Assembly: GCA_004322275.1 (NCBI GenBank)
Contig: SCTA01000034.1
Span: forward strand, 1 to 64,000
From: a bacterium
Lineage (GTDB): Bacteria; Desulfobacterota; Deferrisomatia; Deferrisomatales; BM512
Length of the DNA: 64,000 nucleotides
Direction of reading: 5' to 3'
Both the position numbers and the translations under genes were made by a program. The notes under the pieces were generated by a model, which saw nothing but the letters and a program-made list of their open reading frames with translations, had not been told where the DNA came from and did not search any database. The stretch's first letter is position 1. Each line of letters starts with the position of its first letter. Of the stretch, positions 50,466-59,073 are shown piece after piece.

Positions 50466-51494
50466 TCAGCAGCAGTCACCGGCGGCGGGGGTTTCCAACA
50501 GCTTGTCCAGAAAGGGCAGGGCGTGCTCCGCCACCTCTTTTGCACTCCTTTTTTCCATGCAGAGAAGAATTGTCCCCCCGAAACATTTCTCCTTACAGTC
50601 CCCGCAGGGGGGCTTGTAGGGGTCCTCCCCATGCTCCCCCGAAGGGTATCTCCAGGAGTTCTGCGAAGTGCCGGGGATGATGAAGGTCGGGGTTCCCACC
50701 GCCACGGCGATGTGGCGGGGCGCGGAGCAATTGCCGAGGTGAAAGTCCGCCGAGGCGATCAGGGAGGAGAGGGTTCTGAGGGTTGTCTCGGGCGACGCCA
50801 CGACGGTGCCCCCGGATTTTTCCTCAAGCGAAAGCGCCGTATCGCGTTCGCCCGGCCCCCAGAGGGCCACTCCGGTAGCGCCGTATCTTTCGGAGACGAT
50901 TTTGCACAGGTTCGCGTAGCCGTCCGCCGACCACCTGCGATAGGCGTGCTTGTGCGTGGCGTCCACGGTGAAGAGTTTTTTGTTCCCGCTCTTCTTCAGG
51001 ATATCTTTCCGGCAGGCTTCTCCCCAGAGCTTCTCCTCGGGAGTCAGGAATATTTCCGGCCTGTCCAGGCCGCTCTCCAGTCCGATAGCCGAAAGAAGGG
51101 TCTTTTTCGTTTCGACGGCGTATCCGCTGCTCCTTTTCACCCTTTCGGTGTAAGAGGCGGAACGCCATTTGGAATAAAACCCCGCGCGCACTTTCGCCCC
51201 GGAAAAAAAAGAGAAGATTTCGGTTCCCGGAGTGCATAAGGCGTCTATCGAGGTGTCGAAGCTGTGGCGGCGAAGGTCGCGGATGAGGCTAAACTGCCCC
51301 GGAAGACCTTTCGAGGGGAAATAGGTGAAGACCTTGTCGATGCCGGGGTTATTTAACAAAATCGCATCGTTCGGAGCCTGAGTCAGAAAGCCGACGAAGG
51401 CCCCCGGACGAAGTTCCTTGATTATCCGCGCAAGCGCAGTCGCCAGAACGACGTCTCCAAGAGCCCTCAGCTGGATTATTAAAAAACGCTCCAA
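50466..51494 (-). CDS. Glycosyltransferase family 9 (heptosyltransferase-like)
   Basis: A 342-residue GT-B fold enzyme likely to add heptose or another sugar to lipopolysaccharide inner core. The N-terminus LIIQLRALGDVVLATALARIIKELRP is the GT9 motif (RxGDxVLATP type), and the C-terminal half contains FHLGNCSAPRHIAVAVGTPTFIIPGTS, the nucleotide-sugar-binding region. Cysteines cluster near the end (PPCGDCKEKCFGG), which is unusual. It stands alone between convergent thiF and the copper ATPase. Confidence 0.85.
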   Translation of the reverse strand: MERFLIIQLRALGDVVLATALARIIKELRPGAFVGFLTQAPNDAILLNNPGIDKVFTYFPSKGLPGQFSLIRDLRRHSFDTSIDALCTPGTEIFSFFSGAKVRAGFYSKWRSASYTERVKRSSGYAVETKKTLLSAIGLESGLDRPEIFLTPEEKLWGEACRKDILKKSGNKKLFTVDATHKHAYRRWSADGYANLCKIVSERYGATGVALWGPGERDTALSLEEKSGGTVVASPETTLRTLSSLIASADFHLGNCSAPRHIAVAVGTPTFIIPGTSQNSWRYPSGEHGEDPYKPPCGDCKEKCFGGTILLCMEKRSAKEVAEHALPFLDKLLETPAAGDCC

Positions 51495-51588
51495 CTCCCG
51501 CGTCCTCCGTTAAGTCAGCGCTTTGCCCGCAAAGACCCGATTTTAGCACGGTACGGAAAAACGGACCATCGTGTGAAAAAGTTTTCCC

Positions 51589-54168
51589 TCATTTGCCGGT
51601 CCTGAAGCGTTTCATCGAGAGCGAATTGGTTACCACCGACACCGAGGAGAAGGCCATCGCCGCGCCCGCGACGACAGGGTGCAGCCGCCATCCGAAGAGG
51701 GGGACGAAAACGCCCGCTGCGAGCGGGATGCCCACGATGTTGTAGATGAAGGCCCAGAAGAGGTTCTGCTTGATCTTCCGCATGGTGTAACGGGAGAGCG
51801 CTATGGTTCTCGGCACGTCGCGCACATCGCCCCGGACGAGAACTATGGAGGCCGACTCTATGGCGATGTCGGTGCCGGTGCCTATGGCTATGCCCACGTC
51901 GGCGCGGCTGAGGGCGGGGGCGTCGTTTATCCCGTCGCCGACCATCGCCACGGATTTGCCCTCCCCCTTAAGCTCTCTTATAACCATCTCCTTATCGGCG
52001 GGCAGTACCTCGGCGATTATCCGCGAAACACCGGCGGCTTTTCCTATGGCTTCGGCGGTGGCCCGGTTGTCGCCGGTGAGAAGAACCACTTCGATACCCA
52101 TGTCTTCCAGCCCCAGGACGGCTTCTTTCGCATGGTCCTTCAGTGTGTCGGCGACGGCGAAGACAGCGACGGCCCTCCCGTCCACACCAAGGAGAAGGGT
52201 GGATTTCCCTTCTCTTTGAAAGTTATCCACGGCGGTCTCAACGGGCGAGGGGTCTACCCCCTTTTCAGCCAGAAACCCCTTCGTTCCGACCAGTAGCTTC
52301 TTGCCTTCCACCACGCCTTCGACGCCCTTGCCGGGGTGGGCGAGAAAGCCGGAAACGGGCGAAAGAGCGCCGGTCCGGGCTTTGAGGATCGCCTTCGCGA
52401 GGGGGTGCTCGGAGGGGCTCTCGGCGCTTGCCCCGAGGCGCAACGCCTCCTCTTCGGAATAACCCTCCGCCGTGCTGATTCCCACCAGTTCGGGTTTTCC
52501 GATAGTCAGGGTTCCCGTCTTGTCGAAGACTACGACGCCGACATCGCCCGCGAGCTGGAGCGCTTCCGCGCCCTTTATGAGGATGCCCCTCTTCGCGCCG
52601 ATGCCGGTGCCCATCATCACCGCAGTGGGGGTTGCGAGCCCCAGTGCGCAGGGGCAGGCTATGATGAGCACTGCGACGAAGGATTTCAGCGATTCCGCCA
52701 CGTCGCCGGTGACTGCGAGCCAGACGGCGAAGGAGACGGCCGCGATGAGTATTACGGCGGGCACGAAGACGGCGGAGACCTTGTCCGCGAGGTTCTGTAT
52801 GGGGGCCTTCGACCCCTGCGCCTCTTCGACGAGGCGCACTATCTGCCGAAGCGCCGTATCGGCTCCGACCTTTCTGGCCTCGAAGAGAAAGGCCCCGCTC
52901 AGGTTGACCGTCGCGCCGGTGACGGAATCTTCGGGGGCTTTGTCCACGGGGAGCGATTCGCCGGTGAGCATCGACTCGTCAATGGTGGAATTCCCCTCGA
53001 CTATGACGCCGTCAACCGGAATCTTTTCGCCGGGGCGCACGCGGACTCTGTCTCCGACAACCACCTCCTCGACGGGAATTTCGACCTCGACGCCCTCCCT
53101 GACAACCCTCGCACTCTTGGCCCCGAGGTCGAGAAGGGCCTTAATCGCCCTGCCCGCCTTCGCTTTCGCGCCCGCCTCCAGCGTCTTTCCGAGGAGGATG
53201 AAGGCTATGAGGAGCCCGGCGGTTTCGTAGTAGAGGTGATCGTGACCTCCCAGCGTCTGCTGGAGGGAGTAGAGATAGGCGGTGCCGGTGCCTATCGCCA
53301 CGAGGCTATCCATGTTGGGCGAGAGGTTTCGCATCGCTTTTGTCCCGACGCGAAAGAAGTTCGACCCCGCAAGCATTATCGGGGTGCAAAGTAAAAGCTG
53401 GATTATCGCCAGAGTACGGTGGGAGAGGCCGAGCGTTATCCCGAACATCTGTCCCATCGCGACGAAAAAGAGGGGGAGGGCGAAAATCCAGGCGACTACG
53501 AGGCGTTTTTTGAAAACCTCTTCGGCCAGTTCGCTTTGCAGCCCGTTTTTGGCGTTCTTCAGGGCGACCTCGTAGCCCGCCTTCTTCACCGCCTCACGGA
53601 GAATCGTCTCTCCGGCGGTTTTAGGGTCGTAGTTTACGAACGCCTTCCCAGCCGCGAAGTTAACGTTGGCCTTCGACACGCCGGGGACCTTTCGGAGCGA
53701 TTTTTCGACGGTGGCGGCGCAGGAGGCGCAGCTCATCCCGATTATTTCGAGGACGGCGAGGCTCTGCGCTTTCGCCGGAAGAGTCTTTTCCTCTTCCATC
53801 TCGGCCGGTTCCTCGGCCGCTTCCCGGTACTTCGCCAGCACGCCCTCGGGGTCGCCCTGAAACTTCTCGTTGCACCGGGGGTTGCAGAAATAGTAGCGCT
53901 CGCCCTTGTAGTCGAAGACGCCGCCCTTCGGGGCGTCCTCGTCGATGGTCATCCGGCAGACCGGGTCTATGGAAAAACCCTCTTTCTCCGCAGGCAGGGC
54001 GGAGGGCGGCTTCAGATATTTCTCCGGATTATCGCTGAACTTTTCTCTACAACTGGCGTTGCAGAAATAATATGTTTTACTATTATGCACAGCCACGCCG
54101 CCGGGAGGGCTGGCGGTATCGACCTCCATCCCGCAGACGGGGTCGATGGCTTTTGAGGTTTCGTTCAT
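51589..54168 (-). CDS. Copper-exporting P-type ATPase with two YHS domains and one HMA
   Basis: An 859-residue P1B-type ATPase. Two YHS domains lead: DPVCGMEVD ... [11 protein letters not shown] (about 8-50) and DPVCRMTID ... [11 protein letters not shown] (about 67-108). Then a heavy-metal domain [14 protein letters not shown] (CASC, Cys147/Cys150) and the eight-helix core. CPC motif [11 protein letters not shown] (near 500), phosphorylation DKTGTLT (near 550), and [10 protein letters not shown] hinge are intact. Most similar to CopA-type exporters of Cu(I); the extra YHS pair may load metal. Transcribed divergently from ogt. Confidence 0.94.
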   Translation of the reverse strand: MNETSKAIDPVCGMEVDTASPPGGVAVHNSKTYYFCNASCREKFSDNPEKYLKPPSALPAEKEGFSIDPVCRMTIDEDAPKGGVFDYKGERYYFCNPRCNEKFQGDPEGVLAKYREAAEEPAEMEEEKTLPAKAQSLAVLEIIGMSCASCAATVEKSLRKVPGVSKANVNFAAGKAFVNYDPKTAGETILREAVKKAGYEVALKNAKNGLQSELAEEVFKKRLVVAWIFALPLFFVAMGQMFGITLGLSHRTLAIIQLLLCTPIMLAGSNFFRVGTKAMRNLSPNMDSLVAIGTGTAYLYSLQQTLGGHDHLYYETAGLLIAFILLGKTLEAGAKAKAGRAIKALLDLGAKSARVVREGVEVEIPVEEVVVGDRVRVRPGEKIPVDGVIVEGNSTIDESMLTGESLPVDKAPEDSVTGATVNLSGAFLFEARKVGADTALRQIVRLVEEAQGSKAPIQNLADKVSAVFVPAVILIAAVSFAVWLAVTGDVAESLKSFVAVLIIACPCALGLATPTAVMMGTGIGAKRGILIKGAEALQLAGDVGVVVFDKTGTLTIGKPELVGISTAEGYSEEEALRLGASAESPSEHPLAKAILKARTGALSPVSGFLAHPGKGVEGVVEGKKLLVGTKGFLAEKGVDPSPVETAVDNFQREGKSTLLLGVDGRAVAVFAVADTLKDHAKEAVLGLEDMGIEVVLLTGDNRATAEAIGKAAGVSRIIAEVLPADKEMVIRELKGEGKSVAMVGDGINDAPALSRADVGIAIGTGTDIAIESASIVLVRGDVRDVPRTIALSRYTMRKIKQNLFWAFIYNIVGIPLAAGVFVPLFGWRLHPVVAGAAMAFSSVSVVTNSLSMKRFRTGK

Positions 54169-54233
54169 TAATCGCTCCTTAAACTCGCACGCATTTTCGA
54201 TGCTGCAAAGAACCCTGCGGATACTTAAAAATC

Positions 54234-54725
54234 ATGAACATTCTACATGAAAATCACGCGGTTATCATCGACACCCCCATAGGGCTCGTCAGGGTATCGG
54301 CCAGAGGGGACAAAATAGTCGCGCTTGAGTTTGTCGAAAAGGGAAAGGCCGGTACGCCGCCGGAAGGTGTGCTGGCCGAGGCCGCGCGCCAGCTTCGGGA
54401 ATATTTTTCCCTGAAGCGCAAGTCCTTCGAGATGGACCTCGATTTCTCGCTGGCCTCCACTCCCTTTCGCGAGCGCGTCTGGGAGACGGTGTCCATGATT
54501 CCCTACGGGGAGACGCTCACCTACGGCGATATCGCGCGGGAACTTGAAACCAGCCCCCGCGCCGTCGGCGGCGCGATGAGGGCGAACCCCATTCCCATAA
54601 TCCTTCCCTGCCACCGCGTCGTGGGCGGTTCGGGCACCGGCGGCTACTCCGGCGAGTGGGAGCGGGGGAAAGCCCTTTCGGTAAAGGAAAAGCTCCTTGG
54701 GATGGAGAATCCGAAGCGCAAATAA
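54234..54725 (+). CDS. ogt: Methylated-DNA-protein-cysteine methyltransferase
   Basis: A 163-residue DNA-repair protein that takes the methyl group from O6-methylguanine onto its own cysteine. The active-site motif ILPCHRVVG (Cys126) is intact, preceded by the RAVGGAMRANP recognition helix and arginine finger. Length matches Ogt. Placed directly upstream of a hairpin repeat and divergent from the copper ATPase. Confidence 0.95.
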   Translation: MNILHENHAVIIDTPIGLVRVSARGDKIVALEFVEKGKAGTPPEGVLAEAARQLREYFSLKRKSFEMDLDFSLASTPFRERVWETVSMIPYGETLTYGDIARELETSPRAVGGAMRANPIPIILPCHRVVGGSGTGGYSGEWERGKALSVKEKLLGMENPKRK

Positions 54726-54727
54726 CG

Positions 54728-54872
54728 CGGGAGGCTGTTGAAAACTGTTGCGAGCCCCGTTTTCTACGTCGCGTGCTCGCTCGAATCTCGCCTAACACCC
54801 GGTTATGTCTCGTTTCTCGCTGTGCGTCTCCTTGAAAACGGGGCTTCTCTCGACGTTTTCAAAAGCCTCCCG
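54728..54872 (+). repeat. Intergenic hairpin repeat R5 (type B)
   Basis: Outer arms CGGGAGGCT (54728-54736) and AGCCTCCCG (54864-54872) are perfect inverses, 3 bp after the ogt stop. The core shares TGTTGCGAGCCCCGTTTTC, CGTCGCGTGCTCGCTCGAA and the CTCGCCTAACAC.CGGTTATGTCTCG variant with R4. Confidence 0.8.
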
Positions 54873-54874
54873 AT

Positions 54875-55546
54875 TCAAACCTTTCTTCCAGCCCAGACAA
54901 CTCTTCCAAGAATTTTAAAGGCAGTCTCCGCGTCGTTGGGATCGACGGTGAAGGGCGGATAGGAGCAGTTGTCGCTCAGGACACTCACCCTCCCGTCGGG
55001 CGTGAATTGAAGGCGCTTCACCAGCAGGGCCGAGCCGGAGCGTATCAGGTGTATTCCGTCGCGGGGATTTTTCGCCAGCCCGAGGTTCACGAGAAGCACG
55101 TCGTCCTTTCCCAGAGTCGGCTCCATCGATTCGCCCGTCATCGTTATCAGCGCCAGGTCGGAGGGGTTGGCGCGAAGCACCCCCGTCACCCACTCGCGCT
55201 TGAAGGCGAGAGAGTCCGCCACCTCCTCGCCTTCCAGAAAAGAGCCGCCCCCGCCGGAGGCGGTGACGTTGTAGAGGGGAAGGTAGACGTAGCCGCCTTT
55301 TTCCTCTTCCCCGGATCCTCCGCGCATCCTCCCTTCGCCCGTCAGCAGCCAGCGCGGGTTTATCGAGAACTTTTGGGCGATCAGCGCGAGCACTTCTCCG
55401 TCGGGGGAGGATTCGCCGCGCTCGTAGCGGGCGAGGGTGTTTTTGTGGACGCCAAGGGCCTTTGCGAAGGCCGAAAGGGTAAGCTCCCCCCGCGCCTTTC
55501 GTATCCTCGTCCCGAACCCCTCCCGCGTCTCTTCGCTCATCGTCAT
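54875..55546 (-). CDS. Phage-type repressor with S24 peptidase domain
   Basis: A 223-residue LexA/CI-like transcriptional repressor. N-terminal helix-turn-helix (about 12-65): IRKARGELTLSAFAKALGVHKNTLARYERGE. The C-terminal S24 domain has the serine in MTGESMEPTL (Ser140) and the general base Lys177 in LLVKRLQ, so RecA-stimulated self-cleavage is possible; a likely cleavage site lies in NVTASGG. Upstream, AT-rich palindromes at 55572-55640 are probable operators. Start may be at 55546 or two codons later. Part of a phage-like module. Confidence 0.9.
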   Translation of the reverse strand: MTMSEETREGFGTRIRKARGELTLSAFAKALGVHKNTLARYERGESSPDGEVLALIAQKFSINPRWLLTGEGRMRGGSGEEEKGGYVYLPLYNVTASGGGGSFLEGEEVADSLAFKREWVTGVLRANPSDLALITMTGESMEPTLGKDDVLLVNLGLAKNPRDGIHLIRSGSALLVKRLQFTPDGRVSVLSDNCSYPPFTVDPNDAETAFKILGRVVWAGRKV

Positions 55547-55571
55547 CGCAAACCCCCCTCGTAAAGCGTAA

Positions 55572-55640
55572 ATGGTTCATATTAAAATTTAATAAACCAA
55601 AAATGTTTTAATAAAACAAATTATGGTTGCAAGGAACCAT
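55572..55640. promoter_or_regulatory. AT-rich operator cluster for the S24 repressor
   Basis: Three palindromes in 69 bp: TGGTTCATATTAAA/TTTAATAAACCA (55572-55598, imperfect), TGTTTTAATAAAACA (55604-55618, perfect) and ATGGTT-GCAAGG-AACCAT (55623-55640). This stretch is much more AT-rich than neighbouring DNA and lies directly between the two repressor genes. Confidence 0.6.
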
Positions 55641-55648
55641 ATATAGTG

Positions 55649-56140
55649 TTAGCGTAGCTTTGTCAAGGGGAACTCCGCTCTCCATTCGAGCCAGGGTTCC
55701 TCGCCGGAGGACTCCTGTTTTTTGTTCTCGCGCACCCCGCCGGTCCGGGTCATCGAATCGGCCACCGCGCCGAGGAGTTTTATTTCCCTCTCGTCGAGTC
55801 CGATGAGGGTCTTGACGGCCTGTTTGAAGGCTGGGGACTCCTTGAGTTTCTGGAGAAGCAAAATCTCCTCACGGCCAAGTTCGACGCCGGTGGAGGTTTC
55901 GACGAGGGATTCTTCATAGGGGCGCCCTTCGCCGTAGGCCAGCCATTGCCACCTGATATTATGGCGTCTGGCTGCCTCGGCGAGGCGGGAGGGGGGTATT
56001 TTGTTCCCTTTTCTTTGCACCCAGTCGCAGATTGCCGAGGGGCCGACGCCGAAAAAACCGGCGGCCTCTCTCTTGGTCTTAAAGCCCAGAAGGTTCCGGA
56101 GGTTCTCCAGAATCCGGCTGGCGGCGAGCATCTCGTTCAT
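55649..56140 (-). CDS. CI-type helix-turn-helix repressor
   Basis: A 163-residue DNA-binding protein with an N-terminal HTH (about 8-70): ILENLRNLLGFKTKREAAGFFGVGPSAICDWVQRKGN and WQWLAYGEGRPY, typical of phage CI-like regulators. The C-terminal part (about 80-163) is helical (LLLQKLKESPAFKQAVKTLIGLDEREIKLLGAV) without S24 residues. Sits upstream of the S24 repressor on the same strand. Repeats at 56220-56300 upstream of it probably are its operators. Confidence 0.82.
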   Translation of the reverse strand: MNEMLAASRILENLRNLLGFKTKREAAGFFGVGPSAICDWVQRKGNKIPPSRLAEAARRHNIRWQWLAYGEGRPYEESLVETSTGVELGREEILLLQKLKESPAFKQAVKTLIGLDEREIKLLGAVADSMTRTGGVRENKKQESSGEEPWLEWRAEFPLTKLR

Positions 56141-56219
56141 TGAAAGCCTCTTCGCGGGGTCTTTGCCCGGCTAAAAAGATAATTGAAAGGGCGCTTGTTC
56201 GCCGGGTGTTATTTTCTTG

Positions 56220-56300
56220 TTCGCCAAAAGCGAACGAAGTAAGTTGAATTAAGTAAAGTACGCCAAAAGAGTATACACAAAAATTCACTAAAAGCAAACA
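56220..56300. promoter_or_regulatory. Three 17-bp operator-like repeats
   Basis: GTTCGCCAAAAGCGAAC (56220-56236, perfect arms GTTCGC/GCGAAC), GTACGCCAAAAGAGTAT (56259-56275) and ATTCACTAAAAGCAAAC (56284-56300) share a central AAAAG and similar arms. A further half-site (TTGTTCGCC) is near 56196. They fill the space between the divergent repressor gene (55649) and the small gene at 56353. Confidence 0.6.
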
Positions 56301-56352
56301 CGTAGAGCGGGTTTCGCCGTCCGGACTGGAGCGGCCTGCGGGGAGGGAAACC

Positions 56353-56625
56353 ATGTCTGAAGAAAATCCGGGAACCAGGGAGGAACAGGGCCCCCCTTGC
56401 GAGGAGTGCCGGGGGGGCCAAAGGTGCGAGGCGCTCGAAGAGATGGCCGAGGAGAGGGAGAGGGCCGGGCTCCGGGAGAAGGTTGAGGCGCTCCTCGGCT
56501 GCAGGGGTTTTTTGTGGGACGTTCTTCTCGACGGGGAGTGGAGCGCCTGCTCAAGGCCGCTCATCCGCCTTCTGGTGCGCGCCTACGGAGCGGAAGCCGT
56601 AAAAAGGGCGTTCGACGGCAAGTAG
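56353..56625 (+). CDS. Small phage-module protein
   Basis: A 90-residue acidic protein starting at ATG 56353, with GGGGAGGG 6 nt upstream. Cysteines in PPCEECRGGQRCEALEEM could bind zinc, followed by a helical region. No family recognised. It is the first gene divergent from the CI-like repressor, in the position of cro or an early lytic gene, so it is probably repressed by one of the two regulators. Confidence 0.6.
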   Translation: MSEENPGTREEQGPPCEECRGGQRCEALEEMAEERERAGLREKVEALLGCRGFLWDVLLDGEWSACSRPLIRLLVRAYGAEAVKRAFDGK

Positions 56626-56650
56626 GCGGCAAGAATTCGGCAAGGAAAGA

Positions 56651-56820
56651 ACAGGAGGTTGTTAAAAGCGTCGCGATGACAGACTAGGTTACAAGAGACG
56701 CTTAAGGAAAAACTATCGGCGCGGTTTTTGTGTTCCCGGCGAGGAATCCCGTAGCAAGAGGGCGAGACAGTAGCAGCGCTACGGCGAGCCCTTGAGCGAG
56801 GACATGACGACGCCGGGGAC
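56651..56820 (-). repeat. Degenerate hairpin repeat R6 (type A)
   Basis: Starts TTGTTAAAAGCGTCGCGA and contains GAGACAGTAGCAGCGCTACGGCGAGCCCTTGAGCGAG, matching inverted R1/R3 in its right half; the closing arm is missing or altered. It separates the 90-residue gene from the next gene. Confidence 0.55.
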
Positions 56821-56854
56821 GGAAAGGCTGCGCCGGACAAAAGGGGGGGGAAAG

Positions 56855-57256
56855 ATGGAGAGAACGCTGAAGGACAGAGGGCTGCCGCGAGGTGAAACCT
56901 CTTACGGCGCGCTGACCGACCACCGCTTCTGGGACGGCAAAGCGCATTACTGGACGGGAATGGCGGTAAAGGGAATGGAAGATCAGGACCCTTTAAACTT
57001 CAACTGCTGCCCGGATCTCGAAGAGTACGAGGGCGAGGAGGTGAAACTGAGCGGGCGGGAGCTTCGCGGCCTTCGCGAGAGGCTCAGGAGCCGGGGACAC
57101 ACCCACCGCGCCGCGGGGTGCAAAATCGGGATGGGGGTCAGCCAGTTTCGCCAGCGGCTCTACGGGCAGAGACCCTTTTTGAGAAACGAATACCGGCAGC
57201 TTTGCGACCTTGCCGGAATAATGCATTCGAGGGGCGGCTGGGAGGAGGAAGAGTGA
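56855..57256 (+). CDS. Small phage-module protein, possible HTH
   Basis: A 133-residue protein starting at ATG 56855, after a run of Gs (GGGGGGGG near 56843) that can serve as ribosome-binding site. The C-terminal half (GHTHRAAGCKIGMGVSQFRQRLYGQRP) looks like a helix-turn-helix. An acidic stretch (DLEEYEGEEVKLS) is in the middle. Function not recognised. Its stop overlaps the next start (TGATG). Confidence 0.6.
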   Translation: MERTLKDRGLPRGETSYGALTDHRFWDGKAHYWTGMAVKGMEDQDPLNFNCCPDLEEYEGEEVKLSGRELRGLRERLRSRGHTHRAAGCKIGMGVSQFRQRLYGQRPFLRNEYRQLCDLAGIMHSRGGWEEEE

Positions 57257-57501
57257 TGCGGCTTGAGGAACGGACGCTGCGCGCCAGTCCCGAGCTTCGG
57301 CGGATGGTCTCGGAGTGCGAGAGGCTGGCCAGGGACGTAAAGATTCACCTCGTCTACCATGAACTGAAAAACGGCGGCTCCGGTCACAATCAGTCGCTAC
57401 GGAGCCTGTCCAGGCGGTTTTCCACCTCCTTTTCGACGGTAAAGCGGGCCTTAAAGAGAATCGAGGAGATGCGGGGGAAAGACAAGACGAAGCTGCACTG
57501 A
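57256..57501 (+). CDS. Small putative winged-helix DNA-binding protein
   Basis: An 81-residue basic protein, translationally coupled to the preceding gene. The segment SLRSLSRRFSTSFSTVKRALKRIEEM is a plausible recognition-helix HTH of the kind found in phage regulators. An early helix ELRRMVSECERLARDVKIHLVYHEL precedes it. A strong terminator follows 10 bp later. Last gene of the module. Confidence 0.65.
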   Translation: MRLEERTLRASPELRRMVSECERLARDVKIHLVYHELKNGGSGHNQSLRSLSRRFSTSFSTVKRALKRIEEMRGKDKTKLH

Positions 57502-57512
57502 AATTCGCCATT

Positions 57513-57542
57513 AAAAAAGGGCCGTGAAAGCGGCCCTTTTTT
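57513..57542. terminator. Bidirectional terminator at the end of the phage-like module
   Basis: AAAAAAGGGCCG (57513-57524) and CGGCCCTTTTTT (57531-57542) form a perfect 12-bp stem with a TGAAAG loop and T runs on both strands. It serves the small genes on the plus strand and the HEAT gene on the minus strand. Confidence 0.92.
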
Positions 57543-57553
57543 TGATCAACCCC

Positions 57554-58861
57554 TTACTGCGGTTTCGGTGGCTCGGCGGTTGCCGCTTCCTGCCATTTTT
57601 CCGGGGAGGGGCCGAGATCCTTGCCGGTGAGAGAGACAAGCGCTATGTGGGCGGCCTCCTTGACCTTGGGGTCCTGATCCCCGAGGCGGGATATTATGAG
57701 CGGCGTCGCCTCGGTGTCCTTGAAGGCTGCCGCGATTCTAACGGCCTCCGCCCTTACGCTGGCGGAGGGGTCGCCGATAAGCCTCCTCACCGCCTGAAGA
57801 TCGTCCTCGGCGAGCTTTTTCAAATCCGGCTCGGTGGATTCTTTCGCCTTCAAAAGCGAATCGATAAGCTTTATCGCAAATTCAAGGCCCACCAGCTTGC
57901 CCTGCTCCTCCGTCGCCGAGAGCTTGTCGCTGAGCATCTTCAGAACCACGCGGTCCTGCGAGGAGGTATCCTTTTTGGCCTGTACGGCCGCCGCAGCTGA
58001 AGACGCTTCGCTCTTCGCCTGGACGGCCTTTTTGATATCCTTCAGGGAGACGGTAATCACCTGGGCTGACGAGGGCGTAGCCGGGGTTGCGGCCTTGGCC
58101 GCTCCGCCCGCGAGGGAACGGACGACGATCTTTCTCGGCGCGGTGGCGGATTTGGGAGCCTCCGCCGCGGCGGGAGGGGGAGCGGGGGCCGGAGTTGCAG
58201 CCTCCTTAACGGGTTCGGCCACGGCGGGTTGCGACGGGGCGGCCGGGATCGAAACGGAAACTTCAACCGCCGGTGCGGGAGCGGTTTCAGGCTGGGCGGC
58301 GGGCGCTTCCGGTTCGGATGCGGCGCTTGCCGTCTCCCTGCCGGGTAGCTCGTACTGTTTCGCCAGCGCCTCGTCAAAGGGAGGCATCTCGATCTTCAGT
58401 TTCTTCAGGGCGTTGGCGAGGGGCGTGCGCGTCTCAGGCTCCTTCACCCTCTGCGCCAGAAAAAGGAGCCCCTTTTTCCCCTCCTCCTTTAGCGCCGCGT
58501 CCTTCGAGGTGGAAGCCGCGACGTAGCCGCCTATGAGCTGATCCATCACCCTCTCGGCGCGGACGCGGATAGTGGCGCTGTCGGTCATTAGCAGCGCCGA
58601 AAGGCCCGCGCCGACCTCCGTCAGAAAGGCGGAAGCTCCCGGCGACATCCCCAGCTCCGGCAAAACCCTTTCGATCTCGCGGGAAAGAAGATTCGCGCCG
58701 TCGCGGCGCACCGAGCCGTCCGGGTCGGTAAGCCGCCCCATGTGGCCCGCCGCCTGCTCCTTCGGCCCTATGTTTTTATAGTCCAGAATGTCCGATTCCA
58801 GCGCAAAGCTCGCGCCGGCGTAAAAAACTGCACAAAAAAGAATCAAAAACCTGCGCATCAT
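57554..58861 (-). CDS. Exported HEAT-repeat protein with Ala/Pro-rich linker
   Basis: About 435 residues. ATG at 58861 is preferred (GAGG 9 nt upstream; signal peptide MRRFLILFCAVFYAGASFA). The N-terminal domain (20-170) and C-terminal domain (about 320-430) contain HEAT-like helices (PDGSVRRDGANLLSREIERVLPEL; DPSASVRAEAVRIAAAFKDTEATPLIISRLGD). Between them a 90-residue linker is almost only Ala, Pro, Glu, Thr (APAPAVEVSVSIPAAPSQPAV...). A scaffold role in the periplasm is inferred. No partner identified. Confidence 0.75.
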   Translation of the reverse strand: MMRRFLILFCAVFYAGASFALESDILDYKNIGPKEQAAGHMGRLTDPDGSVRRDGANLLSREIERVLPELGMSPGASAFLTEVGAGLSALLMTDSATIRVRAERVMDQLIGGYVAASTSKDAALKEEGKKGLLFLAQRVKEPETRTPLANALKKLKIEMPPFDEALAKQYELPGRETASAASEPEAPAAQPETAPAPAVEVSVSIPAAPSQPAVAEPVKEAATPAPAPPPAAAEAPKSATAPRKIVVRSLAGGAAKAATPATPSSAQVITVSLKDIKKAVQAKSEASSAAAAVQAKKDTSSQDRVVLKMLSDKLSATEEQGKLVGLEFAIKLIDSLLKAKESTEPDLKKLAEDDLQAVRRLIGDPSASVRAEAVRIAAAFKDTEATPLIISRLGDQDPKVKEAAHIALVSLTGKDLGPSPEKWQEAATAEPPKPQ

Positions 58862-59010
58862 CGAAGACAACCTCGTGAAACCGAAGGACATAACCTAAAG
58901 CCGAATCATCTCATACAAAATCCCCAAAAAACAACAACCCCCCATAGTATACCTCAAAAAAGGAGAAAAAGCCGCTCCTCAAAAACTGCCCCCGAATATC
59001 CCGGACAAAA

Positions 59011-59043
59011 AGATGCCCCTGCGGCCTTGAGAGCGGCAGGGGC
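59011..59043 (-). terminator. Terminator after the hybrid kinase
   Basis: GCCCCTGC pairs with GCAGGGGC around a loop of about 16 nt, and on the minus strand it is followed by TCTTTTTG. It lies 31 bp after the stop codon of the kinase at 59074. Confidence 0.65.
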
Positions 59044-59073
59044 AGAGCTTTTAGGGCCCGAAGCAACCGAATC

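Noticed and set aside
54728-57542. Complete prophage with attachment sites
   Set aside because: No integrase, structural or lysis genes and no flanking direct repeats were found; the tRNA genes are far away.
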